22,224 nucleotides of DNA. Origin: JAGLOK01 sp023139005 (GTDB lineage Bacteria; Bacillota; Clostridia; Christensenellales; UMGS416). A program made the position numbers and the translations under genes. The stretch covers positions 1 to 22,224 of the forward strand of contig DAOWFX010000098.1 in NCBI GenBank assembly GCA_030637745.1. Direction: 5' to 3'. Every line of letters begins with the position of its first letter. The first letter of the stretch is position 1. Positions 1 to 8,243 of the stretch are shown here, one piece after another. The notes beneath the pieces are model-generated. The model saw only the letters and a program-made list of their open reading frames with translations. It had not been told where the DNA came from and searched no databases.

Positions 1-8
1 GTAGTTTT

Positions 9-1490
9 ATGAAAAAAGTAATTATTATCGGATCAGGGATGGGCGGGTTGGCTGCAGGAATCCATGCTAGACTCAATGGGTTTGAAACTGAAATTTTCGA
101 AGCGCACAGCAAAGCAGGCGGACAATGCACCAGTTGGAAACGCAAGGGGTATGTCTTTGACGGATGTTTGCATCATTTCGGTGGATTTGCACCAGAGTTG
201 GCATTTTATGATTTTTGGAAAACACTTGGGGTCATTCCATGCGAACAGGTGAACATAAAAGAATGTGTAAGTGCTGTGAGCCCTGAGGGTGTATATTTCC
301 ACGATTATTATAACCTAGAGAAATTATCTTCCCACATGAAATCATTGTCACCCAATGATTCCATAGTAATTGATGAGTACATTCGCCGTATCGAGTTATT
401 TCAAAAGGGTGACCCGTTTGGTTCAATACTATTAGGTACTACTTGGGATAAAGTTTCCTATCTCCCCTATTTTATAAAGAGGTTAAAGTACTTTAAAGAT
501 ACATTAAAATCTTTTGGTGAACGATTTGAACATCCATTGCTTAAAAAAGCTTTTCCTTTGTTGAATTATTCATTACCTAATATACCGCTATTTTTCTATC
601 TCAGTAAGCATATCTCAGAAGATAAGGGCGGTATGGACTGGCCTAAGGGTGGCTCTATTACAATTTCAAACAACATTGTAAATAAGTATCAACAATTGGG
701 TGGCGTGATTCACTATAATAAAAAGGTGAAGACCATTACAACAAAGAATAGTCAGGCAGTCGGTGTAATACTTGAAGATGGGTCTGCTCATCAGGCTGAT
801 TATGTCATATCCAATGCTGACGGCAGAAAGACAATCATGGACATGTTATCAGGTAAATACACCAATGATAAAACCCTGCAATACTGCAAACCACAAGACG
901 ACGAGTTAAGATCCTTTGCTGTGATGGTCTTTATAGGTGTAAAGAGAGATTTATCAAGTTATCCTTCATCATTAATTATGTTTCTAAAAGAAAAGGTAGA
1001 AGTAGTCGGGGAGCAAATAGAGCACCTTGATCTGCAGATATATGGATATGATCAAAGCATGGCTCCTGAAGGCAAGGGCGTAATCAAAGTAGAATTGTTC
1101 TCAAAACGCTCCTATTTTGATAAACTATCATCTAATAAGAAACAATACGAGCAAGAAAAAGATAAGGTTGCAAAGCAAGTGATTGCACTATTGGAGCAAC
1201 AATTTCCTAACCTTAATGAGGATGTTGAAGTTGTCGATGTAGCAACGCTTTCCACATGGGAGCATTTCATGCATGGTACTGATGGCTTTGATAACTTTCC
1301 AAATAAAAAATCCTCTATCCTAGGTGCTATGTTTGGCGATGTTTCCATGTACACGCTTCCAAAGCTTACAAACTTCTATTTTGCAGGTGGTTGGGTGACT
1401 TCTGCTGGGGCACTGATATTGAATGCTAAATCGGGGAGAACTGTGATACAGAAAATCTGCAAGGACTGTGGTGTGAAGTTTAAGAGGTAA
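9..1490 (+). CDS. FAD-dependent oxidoreductase of the phytoene desaturase / retinol saturase (CrtI-like) family
   Basis: A 493-residue protein that starts with a Rossmann FAD-binding motif (GSGMGGLAAG, residues 8-17, with the ribose-binding Glu at about 31) followed by a GGQ segment near 38. It ends with the typical C-terminal FAD-contact block (FAGGWVTSAGALILNAKSGR, then the C-terminal helix). This pattern and length fit the CrtI / all-trans-retinol 13,14-reductase-like group, which oxidises or saturates hydrophobic polyene or acyl substrates. The true substrate cannot be read from sequence, and no carotenoid synthesis genes lie nearby, so a pigment role is not supported. Only eight bases precede the ATG, so the ribosome binding site is outside the window or absent; the start is fixed by the FAD motif beginning at once. 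A strong terminator follows the stop, so it is probably the last gene of its transcript. Confidence 0.85.
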   Translation: MKKVIIIGSGMGGLAAGIHARLNGFETEIFEAHSKAGGQCTSWKRKGYVFDGCLHHFGGFAPELAFYDFWKTLGVIPCEQVNIKECVSAVSPEGVYFHDYYNLEKLSSHMKSLSPNDSIVIDEYIRRIELFQKGDPFGSILLGTTWDKVSYLPYFIKRLKYFKDTLKSFGERFEHPLLKKAFPLLNYSLPNIPLFFYLSKHISEDKGGMDWPKGGSITISNNIVNKYQQLGGVIHYNKKVKTITTKNSQAVGVILEDGSAHQADYVISNADGRKTIMDMLSGKYTNDKTLQYCKPQDDELRSFAVMVFIGVKRDLSSYPSSLIMFLKEKVEVVGEQIEHLDLQIYGYDQSMAPEGKGVIKVELFSKRSYFDKLSSNKKQYEQEKDKVAKQVIALLEQQFPNLNEDVEVVDVATLSTWEHFMHGTDGFDNFPNKKSSILGAMFGDVSMYTLPKLTNFYFAGGWVTSAGALILNAKSGRTVIQKICKDCGVKFKR

Positions 1491-1496
1491 TGCGAT

Positions 1497-1548
1497 TCGC
1501 TCAGAATAAAGTGAATCCTGAGCGAGGGTCTTGCATTTTCTTTTTTTT
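1497..1548 (+). terminator. Rho-independent terminator after the FAD oxidoreductase gene
   Basis: TCGCTCAG (1497-1504) pairs perfectly with CTGAGCGA (1518-1525). A T-rich run (1536-1548) begins about ten bases after the stem. It starts six bases after the stop codon at 1488-1490. Confidence 0.7.
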
Positions 1549-1574
1549 ATTGCAGGGATAAATAACTTAATCTT

Positions 1575-1583
1575 TGCTATAAT
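1575..1583 (+). promoter_or_regulatory. Extended -10 promoter for the AraC-GNAT gene
   Basis: TGCTATAAT is a perfect extended -10 element (TG-N-TATAAT). No good -35 lies 16-18 bases upstream, which is tolerated with an extended -10. The predicted start of transcription, near 1590, is only about a dozen bases before the chosen ATG, giving a very short leader. Confidence 0.5.
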
Positions 1584-1601
1584 TGTCTCGAGGTGAGATG
1601 C

Positions 1602-2549
1602 ATGGAGTTGATTACACAAATAAATAAGGCATTAAAGTACATTGAGGAAAATATAAAGAACGATATAGATTATAGTATCATCTGCAAAATATGTTGCTGT
1701 TCTTTACCTAAAATACAGCAAATATTTTTATTTACTTGTGGTATATCAATTTCTGAATATATTCGAAAAAGAAGAATGACAGTTGCGGCACACGAAATAA
1801 TGAACACTAAAGTTAAAGTAGTTGATTTAGCCTTAAAACTTGGCTATAACTCGCCTGAATCATTTACTAGAGCATATAAGTTATTTCATGACGTTACTCC
1901 AACAGATACTCGTAATAAAAAATCCTATAAAGAGTATTTTCCCATCTCAATACAATTACAAGTTTATGGAGGAGATAATAAACTGGGTAATGAGCCTATA
2001 GTATTAATCGAGACAGAAAGATTGAAAATCAGGAAATTCAAATCCGATGACTGGAAAGATTTATTAGACATCGCTATTTCAAAAGAAAATTCACAATTTG
2101 ATTCCCGTGACCATAAGTGGCCGACAGACGAAGTAGGTATTAAAAACGCTTGTGAATATTTCGCAAAAGAAAATCAATTTTGGGCGGTAGAAGTAAAAGA
2201 TTTAGAAAAAGTGATATGCTTTGTTAACTTTAATTATATTGATGAAAATCGAAAGCTGGATATAGGACATGTAATGAATGAACAATATTTAGGTAATGAT
2301 TACGAATATGAATGTTTGAATGCATTATATAATTACGGTTTCATAGAACTTGATGCTGTGGCTATATCAGCCAAATGGGCATTGGGAGATGATGATAAAA
2401 TAGATCCTTTAAAAAAACTAGGAATGAAGATAATTCATACCTCAAAAGCTGATATGTTTAATTCAGATGAGGATGGCACTACTACACAGTTCGAAGTTTG
2501 CGAATTGCAAATCACAAAAAAAGAATGGATTTCTAAACCTGTTATATAA
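1602..2549 (+). CDS. AraC-family DNA-binding domain fused to a degenerate GNAT acetyltransferase-like domain
   Basis: A 315-residue protein. Residues 1-105 are an AraC/XylS double helix-turn-helix; the second helix region (DLALKLGYNSPESFTRAYK, then HDVTP) is the textbook AraC signature. Residues about 125-300 resemble RimJ/RimL GNAT enzymes (IETERLKIRKFKSDDW at the start, WAVEVKD in the middle). The acetyl-CoA loop, normally GxGxxTEA, reads YLGNDYEYECLNA, lacking the expected glycine, so this half may be a sensor domain and not an enzyme. The first HTH carries an unusual cluster CKICCC. I chose ATG at 1602 because AGGTGAG lies at 1591-1597; an in-frame GTG at 1593 sits inside that site. It probably regulates transcription in response to a small ligand; target genes are unknown. 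Confidence 0.8.
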   Translation: MELITQINKALKYIEENIKNDIDYSIICKICCCSLPKIQQIFLFTCGISISEYIRKRRMTVAAHEIMNTKVKVVDLALKLGYNSPESFTRAYKLFHDVTPTDTRNKKSYKEYFPISIQLQVYGGDNKLGNEPIVLIETERLKIRKFKSDDWKDLLDIAISKENSQFDSRDHKWPTDEVGIKNACEYFAKENQFWAVEVKDLEKVICFVNFNYIDENRKLDIGHVMNEQYLGNDYEYECLNALYNYGFIELDAVAISAKWALGDDDKIDPLKKLGMKIIHTSKADMFNSDEDGTTTQFEVCELQITKKEWISKPVI

Positions 2550-3017
2550 CATTCAGATAATAGTGTGAAATTTTCTGCAAAAAAATTTGCGAAAGTTCTG
2601 CAAATGTATGATTAACCCCTCCACCATTCGCTAGCAATCATAGTCCCCCTCCCCTCACTATGGGAGGTAACATTTTATACAGGCAAAGTTGTTTGATATA
2701 CTGCTTATATTATAATTACATAGCAAGAGTATTTCGTGTGTAAATATGGTTGAAAATTGATTCAGATTAGTTTTAGTTAGAATAAAAATTGCATGAGACG
2801 TTATCTCCACTAAAGAGGGGAGATGTCAGCAAAGCTGACAGAGGGGTTCGGCAACAGACAAAAGACTTTCACCGACATGTATAGGTTTTTTGATAAAAAA
2901 ACTCGCCCCTTCTGGGAAAGTCCCAAACAATTATTCTTATGTGCATCAAAAGCGCAAAACATGAAAATGCATGAACGTAGTGAATTTATCATGTTTTGTA
3001 AGACACTCAACTCAAAT
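2550..3017. other. Gene-free stretch made of palindromic repeat debris
   Basis: No convincing gene. It holds several hairpins: CCTCCC/GGGAGG (2648-2653 with 2662-2667), ATCTCC/GGAGAT (2803-2808 with 2819-2824), TGTCAGC-AAA-GCTGACA (2824-2840), and an A/T stem at 2885-2902. The stretches CCCCCTCCCCTCACTATGGGA and GAGGGGAGATGTCAGC resemble, from memory, non-coding repeats common in clostridial genomes. Open frames across 2810-3035 look like accidental readings of these palindromes. The downstream end runs into the structured element at 2948-3037. Confidence 0.55.
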
Positions 3018-3037
3018 TCACTTTATTTGAGTTGAAA
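2948..3037. repeat. Structured 3'-end element, copy 1
   Basis: On the plus strand this reads AAAAGCGC (2948-2955), then a stem with 10-base perfect arms CAAAACATGA (2955-2964) and TCATGTTTTG (2989-2998), then a 40-base core (2998-3037) containing a second perfect stem CAACTCAAAT / ATTTGAGTTG. The core matches copy 2 at 38 of 40 positions. The stop codon and last residues (STQIK) of the minus-strand acetyltransferase lie inside the core. No T-run follows on either strand, so it is not a standard terminator. Confidence 0.6.
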
Positions 3038-3596
3038 CAACATTGTATTCCTCTTTAAGCATTGAATAATACTTGCAGTCTACAAGTTTGCCTTTGTTAT
3101 TCTTCATGACCTGTCTTAATAATCCTTCATATTGAAGACTTGCCTTTTCCATTACTCTGCCAGAGGCGTTATTTCCGATGTGATGGCGACACATAATTCG
3201 ATTAAATCCTACTTCATTAAAAGCATACTTGACTACACCTTTTAATGCTTCGGTTACTATACCTTTATTCCAAAATGCCTTACCAATGCAATATCCGATT
3301 TCGCACATTTCTGTATTATTATCAATACTCATCACAGCAATACTTCCGACAACTTGACCGCTGTCTTTTACTTCAATTGCCCATAGATAATATTCCGGCT
3401 TGATATAGTCATTAACCCACATGGAAGCTACATTTTTGCTTGTCTCAATATCTTTATGTGTTGGCCAAGAAAGATATTTTGTAACCTCATCGTCAGATGC
3501 CCAATTATTGAACATGTCTGTGGCATCAGCTAAAGTAAATTCCCTTAATATCAACCTTTCGGTTTTAAGCCTTATCGTACCTTTATGAATGTGCAT
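3018..3596 (-). CDS. GNAT-family N-acetyltransferase, RimJ/RimL type
   Basis: A 192-residue protein with the family's opening pattern (RLKTERLILREF, residues 9-20), the central WAIEVKD strand (72-78), the acetyl-CoA-binding loop FWNKGIVTEALKG (108-120) and the late motif GNNASGRVMEKA (141-152). Such enzymes move acetyl groups from acetyl-CoA to an N-terminal or small-molecule amine; the acceptor is not deducible. The ATG has a good site (CAGAGGTGA) just upstream, and a TATAAT on the minus strand at 3616-3621 could be its -10 box. The usual family ending (KYYSMLKEEY) is followed by seven extra residues encoded by the structured element, so the natural 3' end seems to have been replaced by that insertion. 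It is transcribed alone. Confidence 0.88.
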   Translation of the reverse strand: MHIHKGTIRLKTERLILREFTLADATDMFNNWASDDEVTKYLSWPTHKDIETSKNVASMWVNDYIKPEYYLWAIEVKDSGQVVGSIAVMSIDNNTEMCEIGYCIGKAFWNKGIVTEALKGVVKYAFNEVGFNRIMCRHHIGNNASGRVMEKASLQYEGLLRQVMKNNKGKLVDCKYYSMLKEEYNVVSTQIK

Positions 3597-3934
3597 TGAA
3601 TCACCTCTGTTTTGGATTATATAATGATTGTCTTTATTATTTGTACAGAATTGAATTTCCCTCTTGAGCCATATTCTACCACAATCTCCTGCTTAATACT
3701 ATATTGTAATGCTATGATTTCCAATTACTATCCCAAACATAACGACCCCTCACGGACATGTGCCGAGAAGGGTCATATGAAATTTATTAATTTGCGTAAA
3801 AAGCGCCCGTCACTTGAAAGCACGAGATGCGTGTTTCCATAAGATGTTTAAAAAATTAATATCGAGTTTCTAGTGACGGGTAAGACACTCAACTCAAATT
3901 CTCATTATTTGAGTTGAAAATTCGCGTCAGCGAA
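3597..3934. other. Gene-free stretch between the acetyltransferase and the ABC operon
   Basis: It contains the acetyltransferase promoter region (3600-3650) and then structured element copy 2 (from about 3744). A 7-base hairpin AATTCGC-GTCA-GCGAATT (3919-3936) overlaps the permease stop codon and may act as a weak terminator for the ABC operon. A 76-codon plus-strand frame at 3612-3842 has no ribosome binding site and runs across the hairpins; I do not accept it as a gene. Confidence 0.6.
3744..3919. repeat. Structured 3'-end element, copy 2
   Basis: On the plus strand: a 12-base stem with two mismatches (3744-3755 with 3763-3774), then AAAAAGCGC (3798-3806), a 14-base stem with one mismatch (CCCGTCACTTGAAA 3806-3819 with TTTCTAGTGACGGG 3867-3880), and the 40-base core (3880-3919) with stem CAACTCAAAT / ATTTGAGTTG. 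Compared with copy 1, the flanking AAAAGCGC and core are conserved. The middle stem keeps its pairing but has a different sequence. It sits just after the stop of the minus-strand permease gene. Confidence 0.6.
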
Positions 3935-5080
3935 TTAAACCAGATTCTTCTTCATCACCCGCATTCCCAACAAGAAATACACAGCAGCCATCCCAAGCAG
4001 TACCAGTATCGAAGTCAGTGCAGTAGATGGCGCAGCACCACGCATCGCAATCTCTTCCATTGCGGTTAGTGCCCATTTCTGTGGCGTGATGTCCCCTGCC
4101 AGTAAAAGCACTTTGGATGTAATAATCTCCAATGGCCACATGCATCCACCAAGCATGGCTGTGCTGACTAGAATGATGGGAGACATGGCACCTAGTTGGT
4201 CGTAGGACTTAATGATACTGGATAAAAACAATCCCAGACATGTAAACGTCAGTACATAACAGCCAGAAATCAGAAGCAACATTCCCATATTGTCTCCCCA
4301 CTCGATCCCGAAAAGATACTTTCCGCATAGCATAACAATAATGATCTGTCCAAAGCCTAGAAGAAAGGTAACAAACATCTTAGCAAACAACTGTGATGCA
4401 CGATTAATAGGCGTGACAAGGTTTCTTTGAAATACATGTAGCTTCTTTTCTCTTAAGATATCTGCCATAACATATATCATCGGGAATGTGGAGAAAAACA
4501 GCATAAATCCAAGCACATAGTGCATCAAGCCATTGTAGTCGGTCCATTGGCTTGTACCTGTTGCTGTATTGCCTACAATAAATGATTTATCACTATAGCG
4601 TGTATTAAAGGCTGTACTAACTTGCTCTTTGATATCCACTTGGATGTCGAGAGTTTGTGTAATTGCAACTGAAAGATTTTCTTTGTTGGTCATCTCTCCG
4701 ATTAGTTTTAGAAGTGTGTGCTTGAGTTGCATTACTTCAATTGCGCTTTTTCCTGTTACAATACGTATCTTGGATACATCATCTTTGAACCCTTCTTCAA
4801 GCACAATGCCTGCAAGCACTGTGTTTTCTTGCACCTGAGCTTCCATGTCTTTCTGACTATGTATCTTGAACTCAAATCCTTCAATATCTCCGATGCTTTC
4901 TGTAAACGCTTCCGACTGCTGTGACATATCATTGTCCACGACTGCAATCGTCGGGACAAAATCTCCACCAAATGCTTGTCCGAAAATCATGGTAAGCACT
5001 ATTGCCATAGCAAGCATGACAACAACCATCACTAAATCATCTTTAAGGAGCTTTATTCTAAGCCATATGTGTAATAACAT
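3935..5080 (-). CDS. ABC-2 type exporter permease (second subunit)
   Basis: A 381-residue membrane protein. One N-terminal transmembrane helix (about 16-36) is followed by an extracytoplasmic domain of roughly 150 residues and then five or so helices from about 187 to the end. This is the long ABC-2 (YhgE/LnrM-N like) permease layout. I place the start at the ATG at 5080, preceded by AAAGGAG with proper spacing; a TTG further upstream at 5098 would put the ribosome site inside the gene. It overlaps the preceding permease by 23 bases, implying translational coupling and a heterodimeric membrane domain. With the ATPase it should export a hydrophobic compound or peptide; the substrate is unknown. 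The three-gene arrangement and sizes resemble Bacillus subtilis LnrLMN (linearmycin resistance), which is only an architectural likeness. Confidence 0.85.
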   Translation of the reverse strand: MLLHIWLRIKLLKDDLVMVVVMLAMAIVLTMIFGQAFGGDFVPTIAVVDNDMSQQSEAFTESIGDIEGFEFKIHSQKDMEAQVQENTVLAGIVLEEGFKDDVSKIRIVTGKSAIEVMQLKHTLLKLIGEMTNKENLSVAITQTLDIQVDIKEQVSTAFNTRYSDKSFIVGNTATGTSQWTDYNGLMHYVLGFMLFFSTFPMIYVMADILREKKLHVFQRNLVTPINRASQLFAKMFVTFLLGFGQIIIVMLCGKYLFGIEWGDNMGMLLLISGCYVLTFTCLGLFLSSIIKSYDQLGAMSPIILVSTAMLGGCMWPLEIITSKVLLLAGDITPQKWALTAMEEIAMRGAAPSTALTSILVLLGMAAVYFLLGMRVMKKNLV

Positions 5081-6410
5081 TTTCTTTTCTCCTTTCAATG
5101 TTGAGCAATATCATTGCAGCTATGAAAAACAGGGCGCCAAATATGAGAATGTAGCCCAATCCGGGGAGAATCTCAACAAAAGGTACACCTTGTGCACTCT
5201 TTAGATATGCTTGCAATGCTTGTCCGTTGACTGTGAACTTTGATACTGTTGTAAAAAACTTTGGCAACACTGAAAGTGGAATATAACTACCACCGAGTAA
5301 TGCGAGTACTTGTATGAGTGCACCATCGAACGCGTTTGCAACTTTATAATTGCCACTGCGCAGTGATATCGCACCGATGAAGCTACCTAAGCCACCCACT
5401 GCAATAGCAGAAGTCAATGCGATGACAGCAATTGAGAAGAAATTCCCCCAATTGACGCCGAATGCGATAGAAGAAAGTCCAATCATCACAACACTCTGCA
5501 GGAGACAGATAATCGTAACGACGATGAGCTTTGAGACCATCATCTGGAAATACGTAACTCCCAAGACCTTCATCCTGTCGTAGGTAAGGTTTTCTCTTTC
5601 CTCGAGCATACTGCGTCCACCGATTCCTGCGGAGAAAAGGATAAACATGCATAACATCGCAGCGGTATAGTATGCAAAACTATCAACAACTTTATACTGC
5701 TTTACTGATTGTACTTTGATATCGTCGATTTTATTATCTTTGATATCGTTTAAGTTATCATGAAAGCGTTGCGTGTTCATTGCTATTTCTTGCTGTGTTG
5801 CATAATCTGCTCCGATTTCATTGTACACTTCAGAATTGGCTATAGATAATGAAAAGGTATCAGTAAAGGCTGTGATAATCTGTGTTGCAATAGTGCCTCT
5901 GTAAGAATTTCCTTCATGAGTGATGATATCCAACATGACCTTCTGCTTGTATCCCAGCAAATTTGAATGTGTCGCGACAATGTAGTTGGATGGAACAGTG
6001 ATAATGGCTGCAACTTCACCTTCTTCAAGAGCAAGCACTGCTTCTTGTTTTGTCATTATCTTGTACTGCAAGATGCCTTGAATACCCTCACTGTCTAAGA
6101 AATTAGCAAACAAAACTTCTTCGGGGTCAAAACTCTCAATGCTTACTTGATAACCTGACAATGCTTGTGGTGGAAGATTCTCCAGATCGATTTCCTCTAT
6201 TGCATAGAGAATTTCTTCAGGCGATTGCATGTTGTCATACTCGATGACAATGGCTGTTTTTATAGGATTAACAAGTCCTTCACTAGAAAATGTATTGCCT
6301 AATGCAAAGCTTAAGATAATGGTTAGCACTACCGGCATTGCAATAATAATCAACATCTGCTTCCCATCAAATATATTGACCTTTAGGTCTTTTAAAATAC
6401 TATTTAACAT
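5058..6410 (-). CDS. ABC-2 type exporter permease (first subunit)
   Basis: A 450-residue membrane protein with the same plan as its downstream partner. One N-terminal helix (MLIIIAMPVVLTIILSFALG, about residues 19-38) precedes a long outside domain to about residue 245, then a cluster of helices (YYTAAMLCMFILFSAGIGG and onward) and a basic tail. The outside domain is longer than in the second permease, so the two are related but not interchangeable. Its ATG is nine bases after the ATPase stop, and the ribosome site AGGTGAG starts inside the ATPase stop codon. It should pair with the 381-residue permease to form the channel of the exporter. Confidence 0.85.
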   Translation of the reverse strand: MLNSILKDLKVNIFDGKQMLIIIAMPVVLTIILSFALGNTFSSEGLVNPIKTAIVIEYDNMQSPEEILYAIEEIDLENLPPQALSGYQVSIESFDPEEVLFANFLDSEGIQGILQYKIMTKQEAVLALEEGEVAAIITVPSNYIVATHSNLLGYKQKVMLDIITHEGNSYRGTIATQIITAFTDTFSLSIANSEVYNEIGADYATQQEIAMNTQRFHDNLNDIKDNKIDDIKVQSVKQYKVVDSFAYYTAAMLCMFILFSAGIGGRSMLEERENLTYDRMKVLGVTYFQMMVSKLIVVTIICLLQSVVMIGLSSIAFGVNWGNFFSIAVIALTSAIAVGGLGSFIGAISLRSGNYKVANAFDGALIQVLALLGGSYIPLSVLPKFFTTVSKFTVNGQALQAYLKSAQGVPFVEILPGLGYILIFGALFFIAAMILLNIERRKENVITHMA

Positions 6411-6419
6411 ATACTCACC

Positions 6420-7349
6420 TTAATCCCTTAACGCGCGGCCTGTTAGATGAATGAAGACGGCCTCTAAATTCGGAACTACTGATTCAAAAGACTTAATTTT
6501 GGTTCGGGTACCGATAATATCAAATAAGTCGGTATAGTGTCCGCTAATCTTTTTCCCTGTCACAACCAAAGTATCCTCTGAGTACAATGCATCATCGACA
6601 AAACTCAGTGCGATGAGTTCTTTTGGTAGTTCTTCAATCTTCTTGTCTGCAATGATATTGAGCTGTTCATCTGCATCCAGCATCTTCACCAGCTCATTCT
6701 TTGTGCCTTGTGCGATGATTTTCCCTTTGTCCATAATACAAATACGATCACACAGGTACTCCACTTCCTCCATGTAGTGGCTGGTATAGATAACAGTTGT
6801 GCCCTTTTTATTTAGCTCAAGCACTGTATCTAATATATACTTACGTGACTGTGGATCGATACCCACTGTGGGTTCATCCATGATGATTAGCTTTGGATTG
6901 CACATCAATGCAACGCCGATATTAAGCCTTCTCTTCATACCACCGGAGTAGTTTTTCACCTTATCCTTGAGACGTTCATCAATCCCTACGATGTCTGAGA
7001 CTTCTACAATTCTCTTTTTCAAGGCTACACCTTTAATTCCATAGGCTCTGCCCCAGAACTTCAAATTGTCCAATCCACTTAGTGTGGGATAAAGTGCAAT
7101 CTCCTGAGGTACATATCCCAATTCCTTTTGCAATTTCTTTGGATTCTTGTGAACATTGTCTCCTTTATAGAAGACCTCACCTTCATCGGGTTTAATCAGA
7201 GATGCAATCATGGAGATGGTGGTCGATTTGCCTGCACCGTTGGGTCCTAAAAAGCCTAAGCACTCGCCTTCCTGCACTTGCAGATCCACCCCATCGACGG
7301 CTTTTATTTTCTTAAAATATTTCTTCAGATTCCTTGTTTCAAGTATCAT
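6420..7349 (-). CDS. ABC exporter ATP-binding protein
   Basis: A 309-residue ATPase with every expected motif: Walker A GPNGAGKST (35-43), Q-loop Gln 82, signature YSGGMKRR (134-141), Walker B LIIMDEP (154-160) and switch His 191. A C-terminal extension of about 90 residues ends in LEAVFIHLTGR, typical of the CcmA/DrrA-like drug-export branch. It energises the two ABC-2 permeases encoded immediately downstream. The start has GAGGAG five to seven bases upstream. No two-component system or peptide-synthesis gene accompanies the operon in this window, so neither inducer nor substrate can be inferred. Confidence 0.92.
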   Translation of the reverse strand: MILETRNLKKYFKKIKAVDGVDLQVQEGECLGFLGPNGAGKSTTISMIASLIKPDEGEVFYKGDNVHKNPKKLQKELGYVPQEIALYPTLSGLDNLKFWGRAYGIKGVALKKRIVEVSDIVGIDERLKDKVKNYSGGMKRRLNIGVALMCNPKLIIMDEPTVGIDPQSRKYILDTVLELNKKGTTVIYTSHYMEEVEYLCDRICIMDKGKIIAQGTKNELVKMLDADEQLNIIADKKIEELPKELIALSFVDDALYSEDTLVVTGKKISGHYTDLFDIIGTRTKIKSFESVVPNLEAVFIHLTGRALRD

Positions 7350-7385
7350 ATTAGCTCCTCTTATCTTAATAGAATATTACATATT

Positions 7386-7415
7386 ATCATACCATATCAG
7401 CATATTCATGTGTAA
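7386..7415 (-). promoter_or_regulatory. Candidate promoter of the three-gene ABC operon
   Basis: On the minus strand TTACAC (7410-7415) and TATGAT (7386-7391) are 18 bases apart, and TGG precedes the -10, making it extended. The expected leader is about 30 bases. Confidence 0.45.
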
Positions 7416-7471
7416 TTATAATACGTGTTCTAACTCTTTTTTAATATAAAGCATGAAATGTGCTATCATAT

Positions 7472-7500
7472 TTGAAAAAATATTGTATAATGTGTATAAA
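7472..7500 (+). promoter_or_regulatory. Candidate promoter of the PlsC-like gene
   Basis: TTGAAA (7472-7477), a 17-base spacer and TATAAA (7495-7500). A second -10-like TATAAT (7486-7491) lies inside the spacer but has no fitting -35. With the first pair, transcription would start close to the ribosome binding site. Confidence 0.5.
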
Positions 7501-7521
7501 TCGAAGAAAGGAGTATGAGTT

Positions 7522-8241
7522 ATGGCAAATGTAAGAAGAGTAATGTGGTTTGCTGCTGCATGGAGTTATCTTATTTTGACATACCCTGTAATCCTATGTG
7601 CAAAGTACTTTCATCTTCGTGGAAAGATTGATAAAAGAAATGCACTATCAAATGTGATCATACTACGTCTATCAAAGCTGATGTTTTACCTGTCCGGTTC
7701 AAGAATGCAAATAGTCGGTCGAGAAAACATTCCAAAAGATAAGCCCGTACTGTTTGTAAGTAATCATCAAGGGCACATGGATAGCTTCATCATCCAAGGA
7801 TTTATCAAAAAACCTAAAGGATTTGTAACCATCACCGACTATCAAAGAGCCCCTATTTTGCGTACTTGGATGAAATATATGGGATGTGTATTCATCGACA
7901 GGAGCGATATACGTCAGTCATTTCAATGCATCTCACAAGCCACCGAAAACCTTAATAATGGACAATCCATGGTCGTATTTCCTGAAGGAAAGTTGAATGA
8001 TGGTAAAGAAACATTTGAATTTCAAAAAGGATGGCTTCGCATGGCAATAAAAAGCGGTGTTCCCATCGTTCCAATTACTATTGATAACTCTCACAAGATA
8101 TTATCATACAACGGCAAACGCATCCACGCAACACGTGCAAAGTGCATTATCTCAAAGCCCATTGAAACATCAAACTTGAAAAAAGCAAACGAAAAAGAAT
8201 TCTTGCAACATCTAAGAGATGTCATTTTGTCGAATCTGTAG
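7522..8241 (+). CDS. plsC: 1-acyl-sn-glycerol-3-phosphate acyltransferase (PlsC-like)
   Basis: A 239-residue protein with the four acyltransferase blocks: NHQGHMDS (81-88, catalytic His 82 and Asp 87 of HX4D), GCVFIDR (121-127), FPEGKLN (153-159) and VPIVPITI (180-187). An N-terminal hydrophobic stretch (about 8-28) should anchor it to the membrane. The family adds the second acyl chain to lysophosphatidic acid to make phosphatidic acid; some relatives use other acyl acceptors, so the symbol is a family assignment. AAAGGAG (7507-7513) lies eight bases before the ATG. It is transcribed alone, divergent from the ABC operon and convergent with aroQ, with only two bases between their stop codons and no terminator there. 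Confidence 0.88.
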   Translation: MANVRRVMWFAAAWSYLILTYPVILCAKYFHLRGKIDKRNALSNVIILRLSKLMFYLSGSRMQIVGRENIPKDKPVLFVSNHQGHMDSFIIQGFIKKPKGFVTITDYQRAPILRTWMKYMGCVFIDRSDIRQSFQCISQATENLNNGQSMVVFPEGKLNDGKETFEFQKGWLRMAIKSGVPIVPITIDNSHKILSYNGKRIHATRAKCIISKPIETSNLKKANEKEFLQHLRDVILSNL

Positions 8242-8243
8242 CA

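Noticed and set aside
2810..3035. Short proteins on both strands across the repeat region
   Set aside because: The frames follow palindromic repeat sequence, lack ribosome binding sites and show no protein-like character.
3612..3842. A 76-codon plus-strand ORF
   Set aside because: No ribosome binding site, low-complexity composition, and it runs through hairpins of the structured element and the promoter region of the opposite gene.
2998..3919. Integron attC sites at the 3' ends of the minus-strand genes
   Set aside because: ACTCAAC and GTTGAGT fit the R-box consensus by chance, but the palindrome is too short, L boxes are absent and no integrase is present in the window.
3935..7349. Assignment of the three-gene ABC operon as lnrLMN
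   Set aside because: Gene order and sizes are similar, but there is no two-component partner and no residue-level evidence for linearmycin; only a generic exporter call is justified.
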